Below, piece after piece: positions 23,749 through 32,198 of a stretch of 64,000 bases of DNA (the stretch's first letter is position 1; every line of letters starts with the position of its first letter). The stretch comes from Xylanibacter ruminicola (GTDB taxonomy: Bacteria; Bacteroidota; Bacteroidia; Bacteroidales; Bacteroidaceae), in assembly GCA_015060625.1 (NCBI GenBank), contig SUYC01000016.1, positions 1 to 64,000 on the forward strand, written 5' to 3'. Below the pieces are notes generated by a model, which searched no databases, was not told where the DNA came from, and worked only from the letters and a program-made list of their open reading frames with translations. The translations under genes and the position numbers were made by a program.

Positions 23749-24641
23749 ATGTAAAGATTGCTGACTTGGAGCTGAAGAACCCTGTGATGACTGCATCGGG
23801 TACTTTTGGTTACGGATTGGAGTTTGCCGACCTGATGCCTCTGGATGGTATCGGCGGTATTATTGTGAAGGGCACCACGCTGAACCCACGTGAAGGAAAC
23901 GATTATCCTCGTATGGCTGAAACTGCCAGTGGTATGCTGAACTGTGTGGGATTGCAGAATAAAGGTGTGGATTACTTTTGCAAGCACATCTATCCGCAGA
24001 TTAAGGATATAGATACCAATATGATTGTGAACGTGAGCGGATCGAGTCCTGAGGATTATGCCGAGTGTGCTGCCCGTATTGATGCACTCGATAATATTCC
24101 TGCCATCGAACTGAATATCTCATGTCCTAACGTAAAGGATGGTGGTATGGCGTTTGGCGTTACCTGTGCCGGTGCTGCCAGTGTGGTTAAGGCTGTGCGC
24201 CAGCGTTATCACAAAACGCTGATTGTTAAGCTGAGTCCTAATGTTACTGATATTGCTGAGATTGCCCGTGCTGTTGAGGCCGAGGGTGCCGACAGCGTGT
24301 CGCTGATAAACACGCTGATGGGTATGGCCATTGATATCGAGAAGCGTAAAACGCTGTTGAGTATCAATACAGGTGGCTTGAGTGGTCCTTGTGTTAAGCC
24401 TGTGGCGCTGCGAATGGTATGGCAGGTGGCTAAGGCTGTTAAGATTCCCGTTATCGGCTTGGGTGGCATTAGTTGTGCCAAGGATGCCATTGAGTTCCTG
24501 ATGGCTGGTGCGACGGCTATCGAGATTGGTACAGCCAACTTCCTGGATCCGGCGATAAGTATTAAGGTCAGGGATGGCATTAACGAGTGGCTTGATGCGC
24601 ATGGCTGCCAGTCGGTAAGCGAAATAATAGGGGTTATTTAA
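23736..24641 (+). CDS. pyrD: Dihydroorotate dehydrogenase, class 1B catalytic subunit
   Basis: The 301-residue TIM-barrel flavoenzyme oxidises dihydroorotate to orotate. FMN- and substrate-site motifs are visible: [13 protein letters not shown] near residue 15, [11 protein letters not shown] near 67, [13 protein letters not shown] near 126 with the class 1 catalytic cysteine, [13 protein letters not shown] near 240 and [12 protein letters not shown] near 258. The last codons form one arm of the terminator at 24630. Confidence 0.96.
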   Translation: MARLNVKIADLELKNPVMTASGTFGYGLEFADLMPLDGIGGIIVKGTTLNPREGNDYPRMAETASGMLNCVGLQNKGVDYFCKHIYPQIKDIDTNMIVNVSGSSPEDYAECAARIDALDNIPAIELNISCPNVKDGGMAFGVTCAGAASVVKAVRQRYHKTLIVKLSPNVTDIAEIARAVEAEGADSVSLINTLMGMAIDIEKRKTLLSINTGGLSGPCVKPVALRMVWQVAKAVKIPVIGLGGISCAKDAIEFLMAGATAIEIGTANFLDPAISIKVRDGINEWLDAHGCQSVSEIIGVI

Positions 24642-24652
24642 CCCCTTTTTTT
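24630..24652 (+). terminator. Rho-independent terminator overlapping the pyrD stop
   Basis: GGGGTTA and TAACCCC pair across two bases and are followed by seven T residues; the pyrD TAA at 24639-24641 lies inside the hairpin. Confidence 0.85.
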
Positions 24653-24664
24653 ATGCCTATAGAT

Positions 24665-24764
24665 AAAAAATTTGGGGGCTACCAATCGGCAGCCCCCAAC
24701 CAACACAAAAACTAAACTAGACTTAACTAAAGCAATTCCGGGGTTTTCCCAAATCCCTGATTGC
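24665..24764 (-). ncRNA. Candidate small RNA between pyrD and aroC
   Basis: The minus strand has a full promoter, TTTG at 24798-24801 and TATCTTTGC at 24769-24777 with a 20-base spacer, then about 100 bases without an open frame of note, then a strong terminator: TTGGGGGCT and AGCCCCCAA (24672-24699) followed by A and six T residues. A promoter and a terminator about 100 bases apart with no gene between is the layout of an independent small RNA. It also contains a small hairpin near GGGAAAACCCC. The family is not recognised. Confidence 0.55.
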
Positions 24765-24838
24765 GGGTGCAAAGATAAGAATAGTTTTTCAAACTACCAA
24801 ATCTTTTTTGCATTTTTTTGCAATTAGGGTATTCTTTT

Positions 24839-25927
24839 CTATAAAATTACCGCATTTCGCAGTAAAATATAGTCTAATACTGTCATTGCAGCCATCGATT
24901 CAACAACAGGCACAGCTCTGGGCAAAACGCATGGATCGTGGCGCCCGTGAGCGGTAAAAGTAGTGGCATTTCCATCCTTATCTACTGTTTTCTGTTCGGT
25001 TAGGATGGTAGCTACGGGTTTGAAAGCCACGCGGAAGTAAATATCCTGTCCGTTGCTGATGCCGCCTTGGATGCCGCCACTATGATTGGTTGTGGTAGTG
25101 ATGGGGGATGGGTGTTGAGTGCCGGGTGATGGTACGAACACGTCATTCACCTGGCTACCGCGCATGGTTGCGCTGTCGAAACCATCACCATACTCAAAGC
25201 CCTTGACGGCATTAATGCTCATCATGGCCTGTCCTAATGTGGCGTGCAACTTGTCGAACTCGGGCTCGCCCAAGCCCGTGGGGCACCCTTTAATCACACA
25301 CGTAATGATACCGCCAATGGTGTCGCCCTCGGCCTTTACCTGTGCAATCAATGCTTCCATCTCGGCTGCCTTCTGCTGGTCGGGGCAACGCACGTCGTTA
25401 GTCTCTGTAAGACTAAGGTCGTAGCGGCTGTAATCCTTATCCAGTGCAATAGGTCCTACCTGTGATGTATAAGCCTGGATGCTGATCCCCTTCTGGCGCA
25501 ATACCAGTTTGGCCAATGCACCGCCCACGCAACGGCTGATGGTGATACGGGCCGAAGATCGGCCGCCACCACGATGATCGCGAATGCCATACTTCTCGTT
25601 GTAAGTATAGTCGGCATGCGATGGGCGGAAAAGATTGCGCATATTCTCGTAATCGTGGGAGTGCTGGTTGGTGTTGCGGACGATGAATCCGATGGGGCAG
25701 CCTGTTGATTTCCCCTCAAACACGCCGCTTAGCAGCTCTACACGGTCGGCTTCCTGTCGCGAGGTGGTGATGGCGCTCTGACCAGGGCGACGGCGGTTCA
25801 GTTCATTCTGAATGAACTCCATATCGATGTCGATGCCGGCTGGCATGCCATCAATTACGCCACCAACGGCCTCGCCATGACTCTCGCCGAACGTAGTCAG
25901 CCTGAAAATATGCCCAAAACTATTCAT
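24839..25927 (-). CDS. aroC: Chorismate synthase
   Basis: The 362-residue FMN-dependent enzyme makes chorismate from EPSP, the last step of the shikimate pathway. Signature segments include the start ([20 protein letters not shown]), [17 protein letters not shown] near residue 46, [21 protein letters not shown] near 117 and [13 protein letters not shown] near 284 followed by RVAFKP. Length is normal. It lies 70 bases downstream of the FKBP gene on the same strand. Confidence 0.97.
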   Translation of the reverse strand: MNSFGHIFRLTTFGESHGEAVGGVIDGMPAGIDIDMEFIQNELNRRRPGQSAITTSRQEADRVELLSGVFEGKSTGCPIGFIVRNTNQHSHDYENMRNLFRPSHADYTYNEKYGIRDHRGGGRSSARITISRCVGGALAKLVLRQKGISIQAYTSQVGPIALDKDYSRYDLSLTETNDVRCPDQQKAAEMEALIAQVKAEGDTIGGIITCVIKGCPTGLGEPEFDKLHATLGQAMMSINAVKGFEYGDGFDSATMRGSQVNDVFVPSPGTQHPSPITTTTNHSGGIQGGISNGQDIYFRVAFKPVATILTEQKTVDKDGNATTFTAHGRHDPCVLPRAVPVVESMAAMTVLDYILLRNAVIL

Positions 25928-25997
25928 AATAATCTAATCGTTTCTTTAGTACGCTTGCTTAAGCAAGAATTGTCAATTATCAATTTTCAAGTATCAC

Positions 25998-26618
25998 TTA
26001 GTGGCAGTGTCCGCAACCGCAACCACCATCGTGATGATGATGTTCATGGTCGCCACAGTCGCATCCGTGGTCGCCACAATCGCATCCGTGGTCGCCACCG
26101 CAGCCGCCACAACCGCCGCATCCGCCAGTCATGTGCTTAATCAGGTGCTGAACTTCCTCTTCGGTAGCCTCGCGGTTTTCAATAACCTTACCCTTGAAGT
26201 TCAGGGTTTTGCCTGCCAATGGGTGGTTGGTGTCAACAGTAACACCATCTTCTTCGATCTTTACCACTTTAGCCATGAACTGATGATCCTCGTTGTCCAT
26301 CAGTGTGATAACGGCACCTTCGAAGATGTTATCGTGGTCGAAATGACCGTTAACGGTAAATACCTCGCGGCCTACTTTGTGTACACCTTCAGCAACGTAC
26401 TCGCCAAAAGCCTCGGCAGGAGTCAGTTCGAAATCGAAATCGCTGCCCTTCTCAAGACCTTTGACCTTCTCCTCGAAGGCATCAAGAGCTACACTAAAGC
26501 CGGTGATAAACTCAAATGGACGGTCATCGCCAGTCTGCTCCTCAAGCTCACTCTTGCCATCCTTCAGGCTGTACAACTGATATACAACCGACATGAATCT
26601 GTTTTTTGTTTCTTCCAT
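25998..26618 (-). CDS. SlyD-like FKBP-type peptidyl-prolyl isomerase with metal-binding tail
   Basis: The 206-residue cytoplasmic protein combines an FKBP domain interrupted by an inserted-in-flap chaperone domain (VYQLYSLKDGK, then FEFITGFSVALDAFEEKVKG, then TVDTNHPLAGKTLNFKGKVI) with a tail of about 45 residues very rich in Gly, Cys, His and Asp. The tail has two tandem GDHGCDC units, then HEHHHH and CGCGHCH, as in SlyD proteins that deliver nickel. The FKBP catalytic site is partly degenerate as in SlyD. The start at 26618 (MEETKNRFMSVV) follows family length; the open frame continues 22 codons upstream through the promoter region. A minus-strand TATCTTTGC is at 26655-26663. Confidence 0.92.
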   Translation of the reverse strand: MEETKNRFMSVVYQLYSLKDGKSELEEQTGDDRPFEFITGFSVALDAFEEKVKGLEKGSDFDFELTPAEAFGEYVAEGVHKVGREVFTVNGHFDHDNIFEGAVITLMDNEDHQFMAKVVKIEEDGVTVDTNHPLAGKTLNFKGKVIENREATEEEVQHLIKHMTGGCGGCGGCGGDHGCDCGDHGCDCGDHEHHHHDGGCGCGHCH

Positions 26619-26782
26619 TATACCTATTATATATATATTATTTAGTTTCAGCCTGCAAAGATACGCATTTTCTGCCAAATTCACGAACGTTTAATTGGAA
26701 AAAGTAAAAAAATACTTATTTCTGCCTTTCTTTGATATGTATCAATAAAAGAGCTGTGTTCGCACACAATTACACAAAAATG

Positions 26783-26815
26783 TTTGTTCGAATCAAAAAA
26801 TCGTCGTACCTTTGC
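26783..26815 (+). promoter_or_regulatory. Promoter of the small secreted protein at 26909
   Basis: TTTG at 26783-26786 and TACCTTTGC at 26807-26815 are 20 bases apart, a perfect consensus pair. The leader of about 90 bases carries a short hairpin (GGTCGGCT against AGCCACC) near 26863-26881. Confidence 0.75.
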
Positions 26816-26908
26816 ACCGTCAAAAAGAAATAAAGGGTAACAAATTAAAGTAAAAAAAGTAGGTCGGCTGTAAAAAGCCACCGAGTAAAACAAAGAAAGG
26901 GTAAAAAG

Positions 26909-27271
26909 ATGAAAAAGATGATGATGACATTAGTAGCAATGCTGAGCATGACAACTGTATTTGCTGAGGGTGAGAACACAAACGCAGTAAACAACGTTGA
27001 GGCTTACAAGATGGAGGTTAACATGGACAAGCTCTCACAGGTTCTGCACCTGGCTGCTGACCAGCGCGAGGCTGTTGAGAACATCCACAACGTATTCAAC
27101 ACCGAGATCTCTTATGCAGCTCAGTACGGTAACAGCGATCGCGACGCTATGGTTAAGCGCGCTATCGATACCGACGTTAAGCGTATGCGCTACGTGCTCA
27201 ACGAGAGTCAGATGCGTACATACCTCATGCTGCTGAACACCACAATCAACAATCGTGGTTTGAACAAGTAA
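26909..27271 (+). CDS. Small secreted helical protein of unknown function
   Basis: The 120-residue product has a signal peptide (MKKMMMTLVAMLSMTTVFAE) and a mature part of about 100 residues that is nearly all helix (KLSQVLHLAADQREAVENIH, VKRMRYVLNESQMRTYLMLL). Pairing of an L-x-Q/E-x-Q helix with a later ESQMRTYL helix recalls the Spy/CpxP type of periplasmic chaperone, but the LTxxQ motifs themselves are missing. Codons are strongly biased to those of highly expressed genes, and the promoter is near perfect, so it is probably abundant. Confidence 0.75.
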   Translation: MKKMMMTLVAMLSMTTVFAEGENTNAVNNVEAYKMEVNMDKLSQVLHLAADQREAVENIHNVFNTEISYAAQYGNSDRDAMVKRAIDTDVKRMRYVLNESQMRTYLMLLNTTINNRGLNK

Positions 27272-27308
27272 ATTCGTAGTTTTTTAGTTATTATTGGTCA
27301 TTCTTTAT

Positions 27309-27340
27309 AGAGACATTCCTTCGGGGATGTCTCTATTTTT
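27309..27340 (+). terminator. Rho-independent terminator with TTCG tetraloop
   Basis: AGAGACATTCC at 27309-27319 pairs with GGGATGTCTCT at 27324-27334 around a TTCG loop, followed by ATTTTT. Confidence 0.9.
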
Positions 27341-27350
27341 ATGCTTAAAA

Positions 27351-27383
27351 TTTGCAAATGTCGATTTTTTTTGCTTATTTTGC
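27351..27383 (+). promoter_or_regulatory. Promoter of the M48 peptidase gene
   Basis: TTTG at 27351-27354 and TTATTTTGC at 27375-27383 are 20 bases apart. The ATG follows 40 bases later. Confidence 0.55.
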
Positions 27384-27423
27384 ACGCTGAAAACGAAAAT
27401 AACCAAATAATAGCATATAAGGT

Positions 27424-28323
27424 ATGAAGAAAATTAAGCTTTTACTCATGTCGATGGTTGCCGCTCTGCTGGTTAGCTGCGGTACCACAAGCACTGTACC
27501 TATCACAGGACGTAAGCAGAACCTGATGGTGAGCGACGGTGAGATGCTGAGCCTTTCAACCCAGCAGTATCAAGAGTTTATGAAAACTGCCAAACTCTCT
27601 ACTGATGCCACTAAAACCGCAATGGTTAAGCGTGTGGGACAGAATCTGGCCAACGCCGTGGTAAGCTATCTTAAAGCTAACGGCATGCAGAACGATGTGC
27701 AGAACTACAAGTGGCAGTTTAATCTGGTAGCTGATAAGCAGGCCAATGCCTGGTGTATGCCTGGTGGCTTGATTGTGGTTTACGAGGGCATCCTGCCGAT
27801 TACTCAGGACGAGGCTTCGTTGGCCATCGTGCTGGGCCATGAGATTGCTCACGCAGTAGCCCGTCACTCGGCTGAGCAGATGAGCACCCAGATTAAGCAG
27901 CAGTATGGTGTGCAGGGACTTGGTGCACTGGCCACTGTCTTGGGTGTTGGTGGCAATACTGTCTCAATGGGACAGGCTGTGGCATCTGCTGGTTTGAATC
28001 TAGCCAATCTGAAGTATTCGCGTAATCATGAGAGTGAGGCCGATCACATGGGACTGATTTTTGCTGCGATGGCAGGTTACAACCCTCAGGCTGCTGTAAC
28101 TTTCTGGCAGCGTATGGCATCGGCCAGCAAAAGCAATACATCTGAATTCTTGAGCGATCACCCATCGGATGCAACGCGTATTAAGAATATTCAGGGGTGG
28201 TTGCCCGAGGCTCAGAAGTATTACAAGCCAAAGACTACCACTACTGCAAAGAAGTCAACAACCACCAAAAAGACCACCACAAAGAAGACAACAACTAAAA
28301 AAACAACAAATAAGAAAAAGTAG
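27424..28323 (+). CDS. M48-family zinc metallopeptidase lipoprotein
   Basis: The 299-residue protein has a lipoprotein signal (LLMSMVAALLVSC, lipid-carrying Cys19) and a peptidase domain with the zinc motif HEIAH near residue 140 and the third ligand region NHESEADHMG near 200. It resembles BepA/LoiP-type periplasmic quality-control proteases. The last 35 residues are a low-complexity Lys/Thr tail (KKTTTKKTTTKK), which may bind peptidoglycan or nucleic acid or may just be an unstable repeat. The next gene begins right after the stop. Confidence 0.92.
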   Translation: MKKIKLLLMSMVAALLVSCGTTSTVPITGRKQNLMVSDGEMLSLSTQQYQEFMKTAKLSTDATKTAMVKRVGQNLANAVVSYLKANGMQNDVQNYKWQFNLVADKQANAWCMPGGLIVVYEGILPITQDEASLAIVLGHEIAHAVARHSAEQMSTQIKQQYGVQGLGALATVLGVGGNTVSMGQAVASAGLNLANLKYSRNHESEADHMGLIFAAMAGYNPQAAVTFWQRMASASKSNTSEFLSDHPSDATRIKNIQGWLPEAQKYYKPKTTTTAKKSTTTKKTTTKKTTTKKTTNKKK

Positions 28324-29727
28324 ATGAATAAAGTTACAATTACTTTCGCATTTGCAGCTTGCGCCATGATGGCACAGGCACAGGTACAGGGGGGAGGTAT
28401 TTCTGCCCAGATGTTACAGGAAATTCAGAAAGAACAGAAACAGTGTGGTAAGGAGCGTGTTATCGCCAATGCCATCTATGGTATGAGCATTGATGCGCTG
28501 GCTAAGAACTATAAGGTGGCCGCCTTGCCTATCGACACTCATTTTTCGGTTGAAACACGTAAGCAGTCGATTACCGATCAGAAATCATCGGGACGTTGTT
28601 GGATGTTCAGCGGACTGAATGTGCTGCGTTCAAACTATATGGCTCATGCCGATTCTGTAAGCATCGAATTTTCGCAGGCCTATCTGTTTTTCTGGGATCA
28701 GCTGGAGAAGTCGAACCTGATGCTTCAGGGGGTGATAGATACCGCTAAAAAGCCTATGGACGATAAGCGCGTGCAGTTCTTCTTCCAGTCGCCTATTGGT
28801 GATGGTGGAACCTTCTGTGGCGTGGCCGACTTGGCACCCAAGTACGGACTTGTTCCCTCGGAGATTATGCCAGAGACCTACACCAGTGAGAATACCTCGA
28901 AGGCTCGCAGTCTGGTATCATCAAAGCTGCGTGAGTTCGGACTTCAGTTGCGTGATATGGTAGCCAAGAAAAAGAGTGCTACTGATATCCAGAAGGCAAA
29001 GACCGAGATGCTGGCTCAGATATATCGCATGCTGAAGCTGACACTTGGTGCTCCCGTTGAGAAGTTTACATATGCATTCCATGATAAGAGCGGTCGCCAG
29101 TTAGGCGAGGCCAAAGAATATACCCCACAGAGTTTCTATCAGGAGGTTGTTGGTGGCGAACTCAATGGCACTTTCATCATGGTGATGAACGACCCACGTC
29201 GCGAGTACTACAAGACCTACGAGGTGGAGTATGATCGCCACACCTACGATGGTACCAACTGGCGCTATCTGAACCTCCCCATGGAGGAGATTGAGCAGTT
29301 GGCTATTGCCTCGCTGAAGGATGGACGCAAGATGTACAGCTCTTACGATGTGGCTAAGTTCCTGGATCGTAAGCGTGGCTATGCTTCGTTGGATAATTTC
29401 GATTACGGATCGGTATTCGGAACCACCTTTAAGATGGACAAGGCCCAGCGTATCTCTACTTTCGATAGCGGTTCTACACATGCGATGACCCTGACTGCGG
29501 TTGACCTGGATAAGCAGGGCAAACCCATCAAGTGGAAGGTTGAGAATTCCTGGGGTGCTACCAATGGTCAGCAGGGCTGTCTGATTATGACTGCCGACTG
29601 GTTCCGTGAGTATATGTTCCGACTGGTTGTCAACAAAAAATATGTATCAGAAAAGTTGTTGAAGGCCTACAATACCAAGCCTGTTATGGTGATGCCTGAG
29701 GACCCATTGTTCTTGCCAGATGAGTAA
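28324..29727 (+). CDS. Secreted C1B-family cysteine peptidase (PepC/bleomycin hydrolase type)
   Basis: The 467-residue protein has a signal peptide (ending MMAQAQ) and the full papain-type triad of the bleomycin hydrolase family: Cys92 in SSGRCWMFSG, His in STHAMTLTAVD near residue 387, and Asn in VENSWGA near 409. Bacterial PepC enzymes are cytoplasmic; the signal peptide points to a periplasmic or exported peptidase, as is common in Bacteroidales. Its ATG abuts the M48 stop, so two periplasmic peptidases are co-expressed. A second, more diverged member is at 37774-38979. Confidence 0.93.
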   Translation: MNKVTITFAFAACAMMAQAQVQGGGISAQMLQEIQKEQKQCGKERVIANAIYGMSIDALAKNYKVAALPIDTHFSVETRKQSITDQKSSGRCWMFSGLNVLRSNYMAHADSVSIEFSQAYLFFWDQLEKSNLMLQGVIDTAKKPMDDKRVQFFFQSPIGDGGTFCGVADLAPKYGLVPSEIMPETYTSENTSKARSLVSSKLREFGLQLRDMVAKKKSATDIQKAKTEMLAQIYRMLKLTLGAPVEKFTYAFHDKSGRQLGEAKEYTPQSFYQEVVGGELNGTFIMVMNDPRREYYKTYEVEYDRHTYDGTNWRYLNLPMEEIEQLAIASLKDGRKMYSSYDVAKFLDRKRGYASLDNFDYGSVFGTTFKMDKAQRISTFDSGSTHAMTLTAVDLDKQGKPIKWKVENSWGATNGQQGCLIMTADWFREYMFRLVVNKKYVSEKLLKAYNTKPVMVMPEDPLFLPDE

Positions 29728-30439
29728 AGTTGTTATTGTAGGCGCCTCATCAGGTATCGGACTCGAAGTGGCCCGTCTATTCATCCAGCGCGGCTGGATG
29801 GTAGGCGTGGCCGCTCGTCGTTTAGACCTGTTGCAAACCATTGGCGCTGCCGAAGTAGAGCAGATAGATGTTACCTGCGACGATGCTCCCGACAAACTGA
29901 TGTCGCTCATCAATCGTCTGGGGGGCATGGACCTTTTTTTCTATGCATCAGGTGTGGGAAAGCAGAATCGTGAACTCACACCCGATATAGAGTTGTGGAC
30001 TGTAGAAACCAACGGTTTAGGCTTCACCCGTATGATAGGTTGTGCCTATCGTTACTTTGCCCAGCAGGGCAGGGGACATATTGCTGCCATCTCGTCGATA
30101 GCCGGTACTAAAGGCTTAGGACCTGCACCAGCCTATTCGGCCACCAAGGCCTTTCAGAATGTTTACCTGCAGGCACTTGAGCAGCAGGCCAATGCCCGTA
30201 AACTTCGGATTCGTTTTACCGACATCCGTCCGGGATTTGTAGATACTGCTCTGCTTAGCGGTTTGCCCCGCTATCCTATGCTGTTGAAACCAGAGCGCGT
30301 GGCGCGTGAGATTGTGAGTGCCATCGAGCATAACAAACATATCCGGGTTATCGACTGGAGATATCGTATCCTAACAGCCCTTTGGCGTAGGGTGCCTCGT
30401 TTTATTTGGCGTCAATTAAAATTAGTAAGGTATGAGTAA
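29720..30439 (+). CDS. Short-chain dehydrogenase/reductase
   Basis: The 239-residue NAD(P)-dependent oxidoreductase has the cofactor loop VGASSGIG at residues 6-13, an NAG-equivalent (YASGVG near 74), the catalytic Ser in AISSIAG near 118 and the YSATK tyrosine-lysine pair near 132. The Arg-Arg after the second strand (AARRLD) suggests NADPH preference. The substrate is unknown. It overlaps both neighbours by 8 bases, so it is part of the 27424-30878 unit. Confidence 0.93.
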   Translation: MSKVVIVGASSGIGLEVARLFIQRGWMVGVAARRLDLLQTIGAAEVEQIDVTCDDAPDKLMSLINRLGGMDLFFYASGVGKQNRELTPDIELWTVETNGLGFTRMIGCAYRYFAQQGRGHIAAISSIAGTKGLGPAPAYSATKAFQNVYLQALEQQANARKLRIRFTDIRPGFVDTALLSGLPRYPMLLKPERVAREIVSAIEHNKHIRVIDWRYRILTALWRRVPRFIWRQLKLVRYE

Positions 30440-30878
30440 AGTTGAAAAATATAAGTTGCTCACCGAGCAGATTAAGAGTTTGGTAGAAGGTGAGACCGAT
30501 CAGGTGGCTGTGATGGCCAATGTGGCAGCAGCCATACATTTGGAGATGGGATTCTGGTGGACAGGATTCTATCGTGTACAGAACGGCGAGTTGGTGTTAG
30601 GTCCATTCCAGGGCCCTGTAGCCTGCATGCATATTGGCTATGGTAAAGGCGTGTGTGGCTCCTCGTGGAAGCAGGGTGAGACGATAGTGGTGCCTGATGT
30701 AGAGCAGTTCCCAGGTCATATCGCCTGCAGTAGCGAGTCGCGTTCAGAAATCGTAGTGCCAGTAAGGGCGGCCGACGGCGAAATGATTGCTGTACTAGAT
30801 ATCGACAGCAAGGATCTGGCAACATTCGATGAAGTTGACAAGCTGTGGCTGGAAGAGATTGTGAAGGTGTTCGAATAA
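30432..30878 (+). CDS. Free methionine-(R)-sulfoxide reductase (GAF domain)
   Basis: The 148-residue cytoplasmic GAF-domain enzyme reduces free methionine-R-sulfoxide. The three cysteines of the family are present with the family's spacing: Cys65 (VACMHIGYG), Cys75 (GKGVCGSSW) and Cys99 (HIACSSESRSEIVVP). It is the last gene of the unit that starts with the M48 peptidase and overlaps the dehydrogenase by 8 bases. No terminator is obvious before the ilvC promoter. Confidence 0.93.
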   Translation: MSKVEKYKLLTEQIKSLVEGETDQVAVMANVAAAIHLEMGFWWTGFYRVQNGELVLGPFQGPVACMHIGYGKGVCGSSWKQGETIVVPDVEQFPGHIACSSESRSEIVVPVRAADGEMIAVLDIDSKDLATFDEVDKLWLEEIVKVFE

Positions 30879-30903
30879 AAAATAAAAAAAACGCAGAGAT
30901 TTA

Positions 30904-30936
30904 TTTGGAAGTGTGGGCAGAAATGCTTAATTTTGC
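30904..30936 (+). promoter_or_regulatory. Promoter of ilvC
   Basis: TTTG at 30904-30907 and TAATTTTGC at 30928-30936 are 20 bases apart. Confidence 0.7.
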
Positions 30937-30942
30937 ACCCGA

Positions 30943-31094
30943 TTTAAATAGTTAACGCCCAAGTCGCATTCTCGTGTAGGATGGGAGCGAACTGACAAGA
31001 CGACGGCTCTCGGGTAGGGCTGGCACGGAACGCAGGGATTAAGTACAACATCTTGGCAAGCTAACAGGCAAGCCGAGTAAAAATTTAAAGCTAT
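30943..31094 (+). promoter_or_regulatory. Long, GC-rich, possibly structured leader of ilvC
   Basis: About 150 bases separate the promoter from the ilvC ATG, and most of it is visibly richer in G and C than other intergenic DNA here. Pairings can be drawn: GGGAGC near 30980 with GCTCTC near 31004, and a direct repeat of GGCAAGC near 31056 and 31068 with flanking CTTG/AAGCC. No leader peptide with a run of branched-chain codons is visible and no known riboswitch core is recognised. A regulatory RNA for branched-chain amino-acid synthesis is possible. Confidence 0.4.
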
Positions 31095-32144
31095 ATGGCA
31101 CAAATGAATTTCGGTGGCGTTACAGAAACTGTTGTCACCAGCAAAGAGTTCTCACTTGAGAAAGCACGTGAAGTATTGAAAAATGAGACCATCGCTGTGA
31201 TTGGTTATGGCGTTCAGGGACCAGGTCAGGCCTGCAACCTGCGTGATAACGGATTCAATGTGATTGTGGGTCAGCGCCCTGGCAAGACCTACGACAAGGC
31301 AGTGGCCGACGGTTGGGTTCCTGGAGAGACTTTGTTCTCAATCGAGGAGGCTGCTGAGAAGGGTACCATCCTTTGCATGCTTCTTTCTGATGCTGGTCAG
31401 ATTCAGCAGTGGCCCACCATCAAGCAGTACCTGAAGCCTGGCAAGACTCTTTATTACAGCCATGGTTTCGCTATTAACTGGAGTGATCGCACAGGTGTTG
31501 TTCCACCAAAGGATGTCGATGTTATTATGGTTGCACCAAAGGGTAGTGGTACCAGCCTGCGCACAATGTTCTGCGAGGGTCGTGGTTTGAACTGCTCGTA
31601 TGCTGTTTATCAGGATGCTACTGGTAAGGCTAAGGAAAAGACGCTTGCCTTCGGTATCGGTATCGGTGCTGGATATATGTTTGAAACCACCTTCGAGCGT
31701 GAGGCTACATCAGATTTGACTGGTGAGCGCGGTTCGTTGATGGGTGCCATTCAGGGATTGTTGCTGGCTCAGTACGAAGTATTGCGTGAGCATGGACACT
31801 CTCCTTCGGAAGCTTTCAATGAAACTGTTGAGGAATTGACGCAGAGCCTTGGCCCTCTCTTCGGTGCTAAGGGTATGGACTGGATGTATGCTAACTGCTC
31901 GACCACCGCACAGCGTGGTGCGCTCGACTGGGCTCCAAGATTCCATGATGCTATTAAGCCCGTGATGGAGTGGTTGTACTACTCGGTACAGACGGGTAAC
32001 GAGGCTCAGATTACCATCGACGCTAACTCGAAGCCCGACTACCGCGCCGGACTTGAGAAAGAGTTGGAGGCTATGCGTAATCAGGAAATGTGGCGTGCTG
32101 GTGAGACTGTACGCAAGCTGCGTCCTGAGAATCAAGACGTATAA
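31095..32144 (+). CDS. ilvC: Ketol-acid reductoisomerase
   Basis: The 349-residue enzyme turns acetolactate or acetohydroxybutyrate into the dihydroxy acid of valine/isoleucine synthesis, using NAD(P)H and magnesium. The Rossmann loop reads GYGVQGPGQA near residue 34; GQRPGKTYDKA follows the second strand. The metal-site region has SDLTGERGSLMGAIQG near 211 and ETVEELTQSLGPLF near 243. The rest of the ilv operon is not next to it: a MaoC-like gene follows after a terminator. Confidence 0.96.
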   Translation: MAQMNFGGVTETVVTSKEFSLEKAREVLKNETIAVIGYGVQGPGQACNLRDNGFNVIVGQRPGKTYDKAVADGWVPGETLFSIEEAAEKGTILCMLLSDAGQIQQWPTIKQYLKPGKTLYYSHGFAINWSDRTGVVPPKDVDVIMVAPKGSGTSLRTMFCEGRGLNCSYAVYQDATGKAKEKTLAFGIGIGAGYMFETTFEREATSDLTGERGSLMGAIQGLLLAQYEVLREHGHSPSEAFNETVEELTQSLGPLFGAKGMDWMYANCSTTAQRGALDWAPRFHDAIKPVMEWLYYSVQTGNEAQITIDANSKPDYRAGLEKELEAMRNQEMWRAGETVRKLRPENQDV

Positions 32145-32150
32145 CACTAC

Positions 32151-32190
32151 AATCACGGGGGTGCACACGCATCCCCGTGATTCATTTTTA
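32151..32190 (+). terminator. Rho-independent terminator of ilvC
   Basis: AATCACGGGG at 32151-32160 pairs with CCCCGTGATT at 32173-32182, followed by CATTTTT. Confidence 0.9.
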
Positions 32191-32198
32191 AATATGAT

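Noticed and set aside
26001..26645. 214-codon plus-strand frame opposite the SlyD-like gene
   Set aside because: It is the complement of a well-supported gene; its apparent hydrophobic and valine-rich start comes from the reversed His/Cys/Gly codons.
28200..28323. Minisatellite in the tail of the M48 gene as a phase-variation switch
   Set aside because: The Lys/Thr codons are irregular and units are a multiple of three, so changes would keep the frame and only alter tail length.
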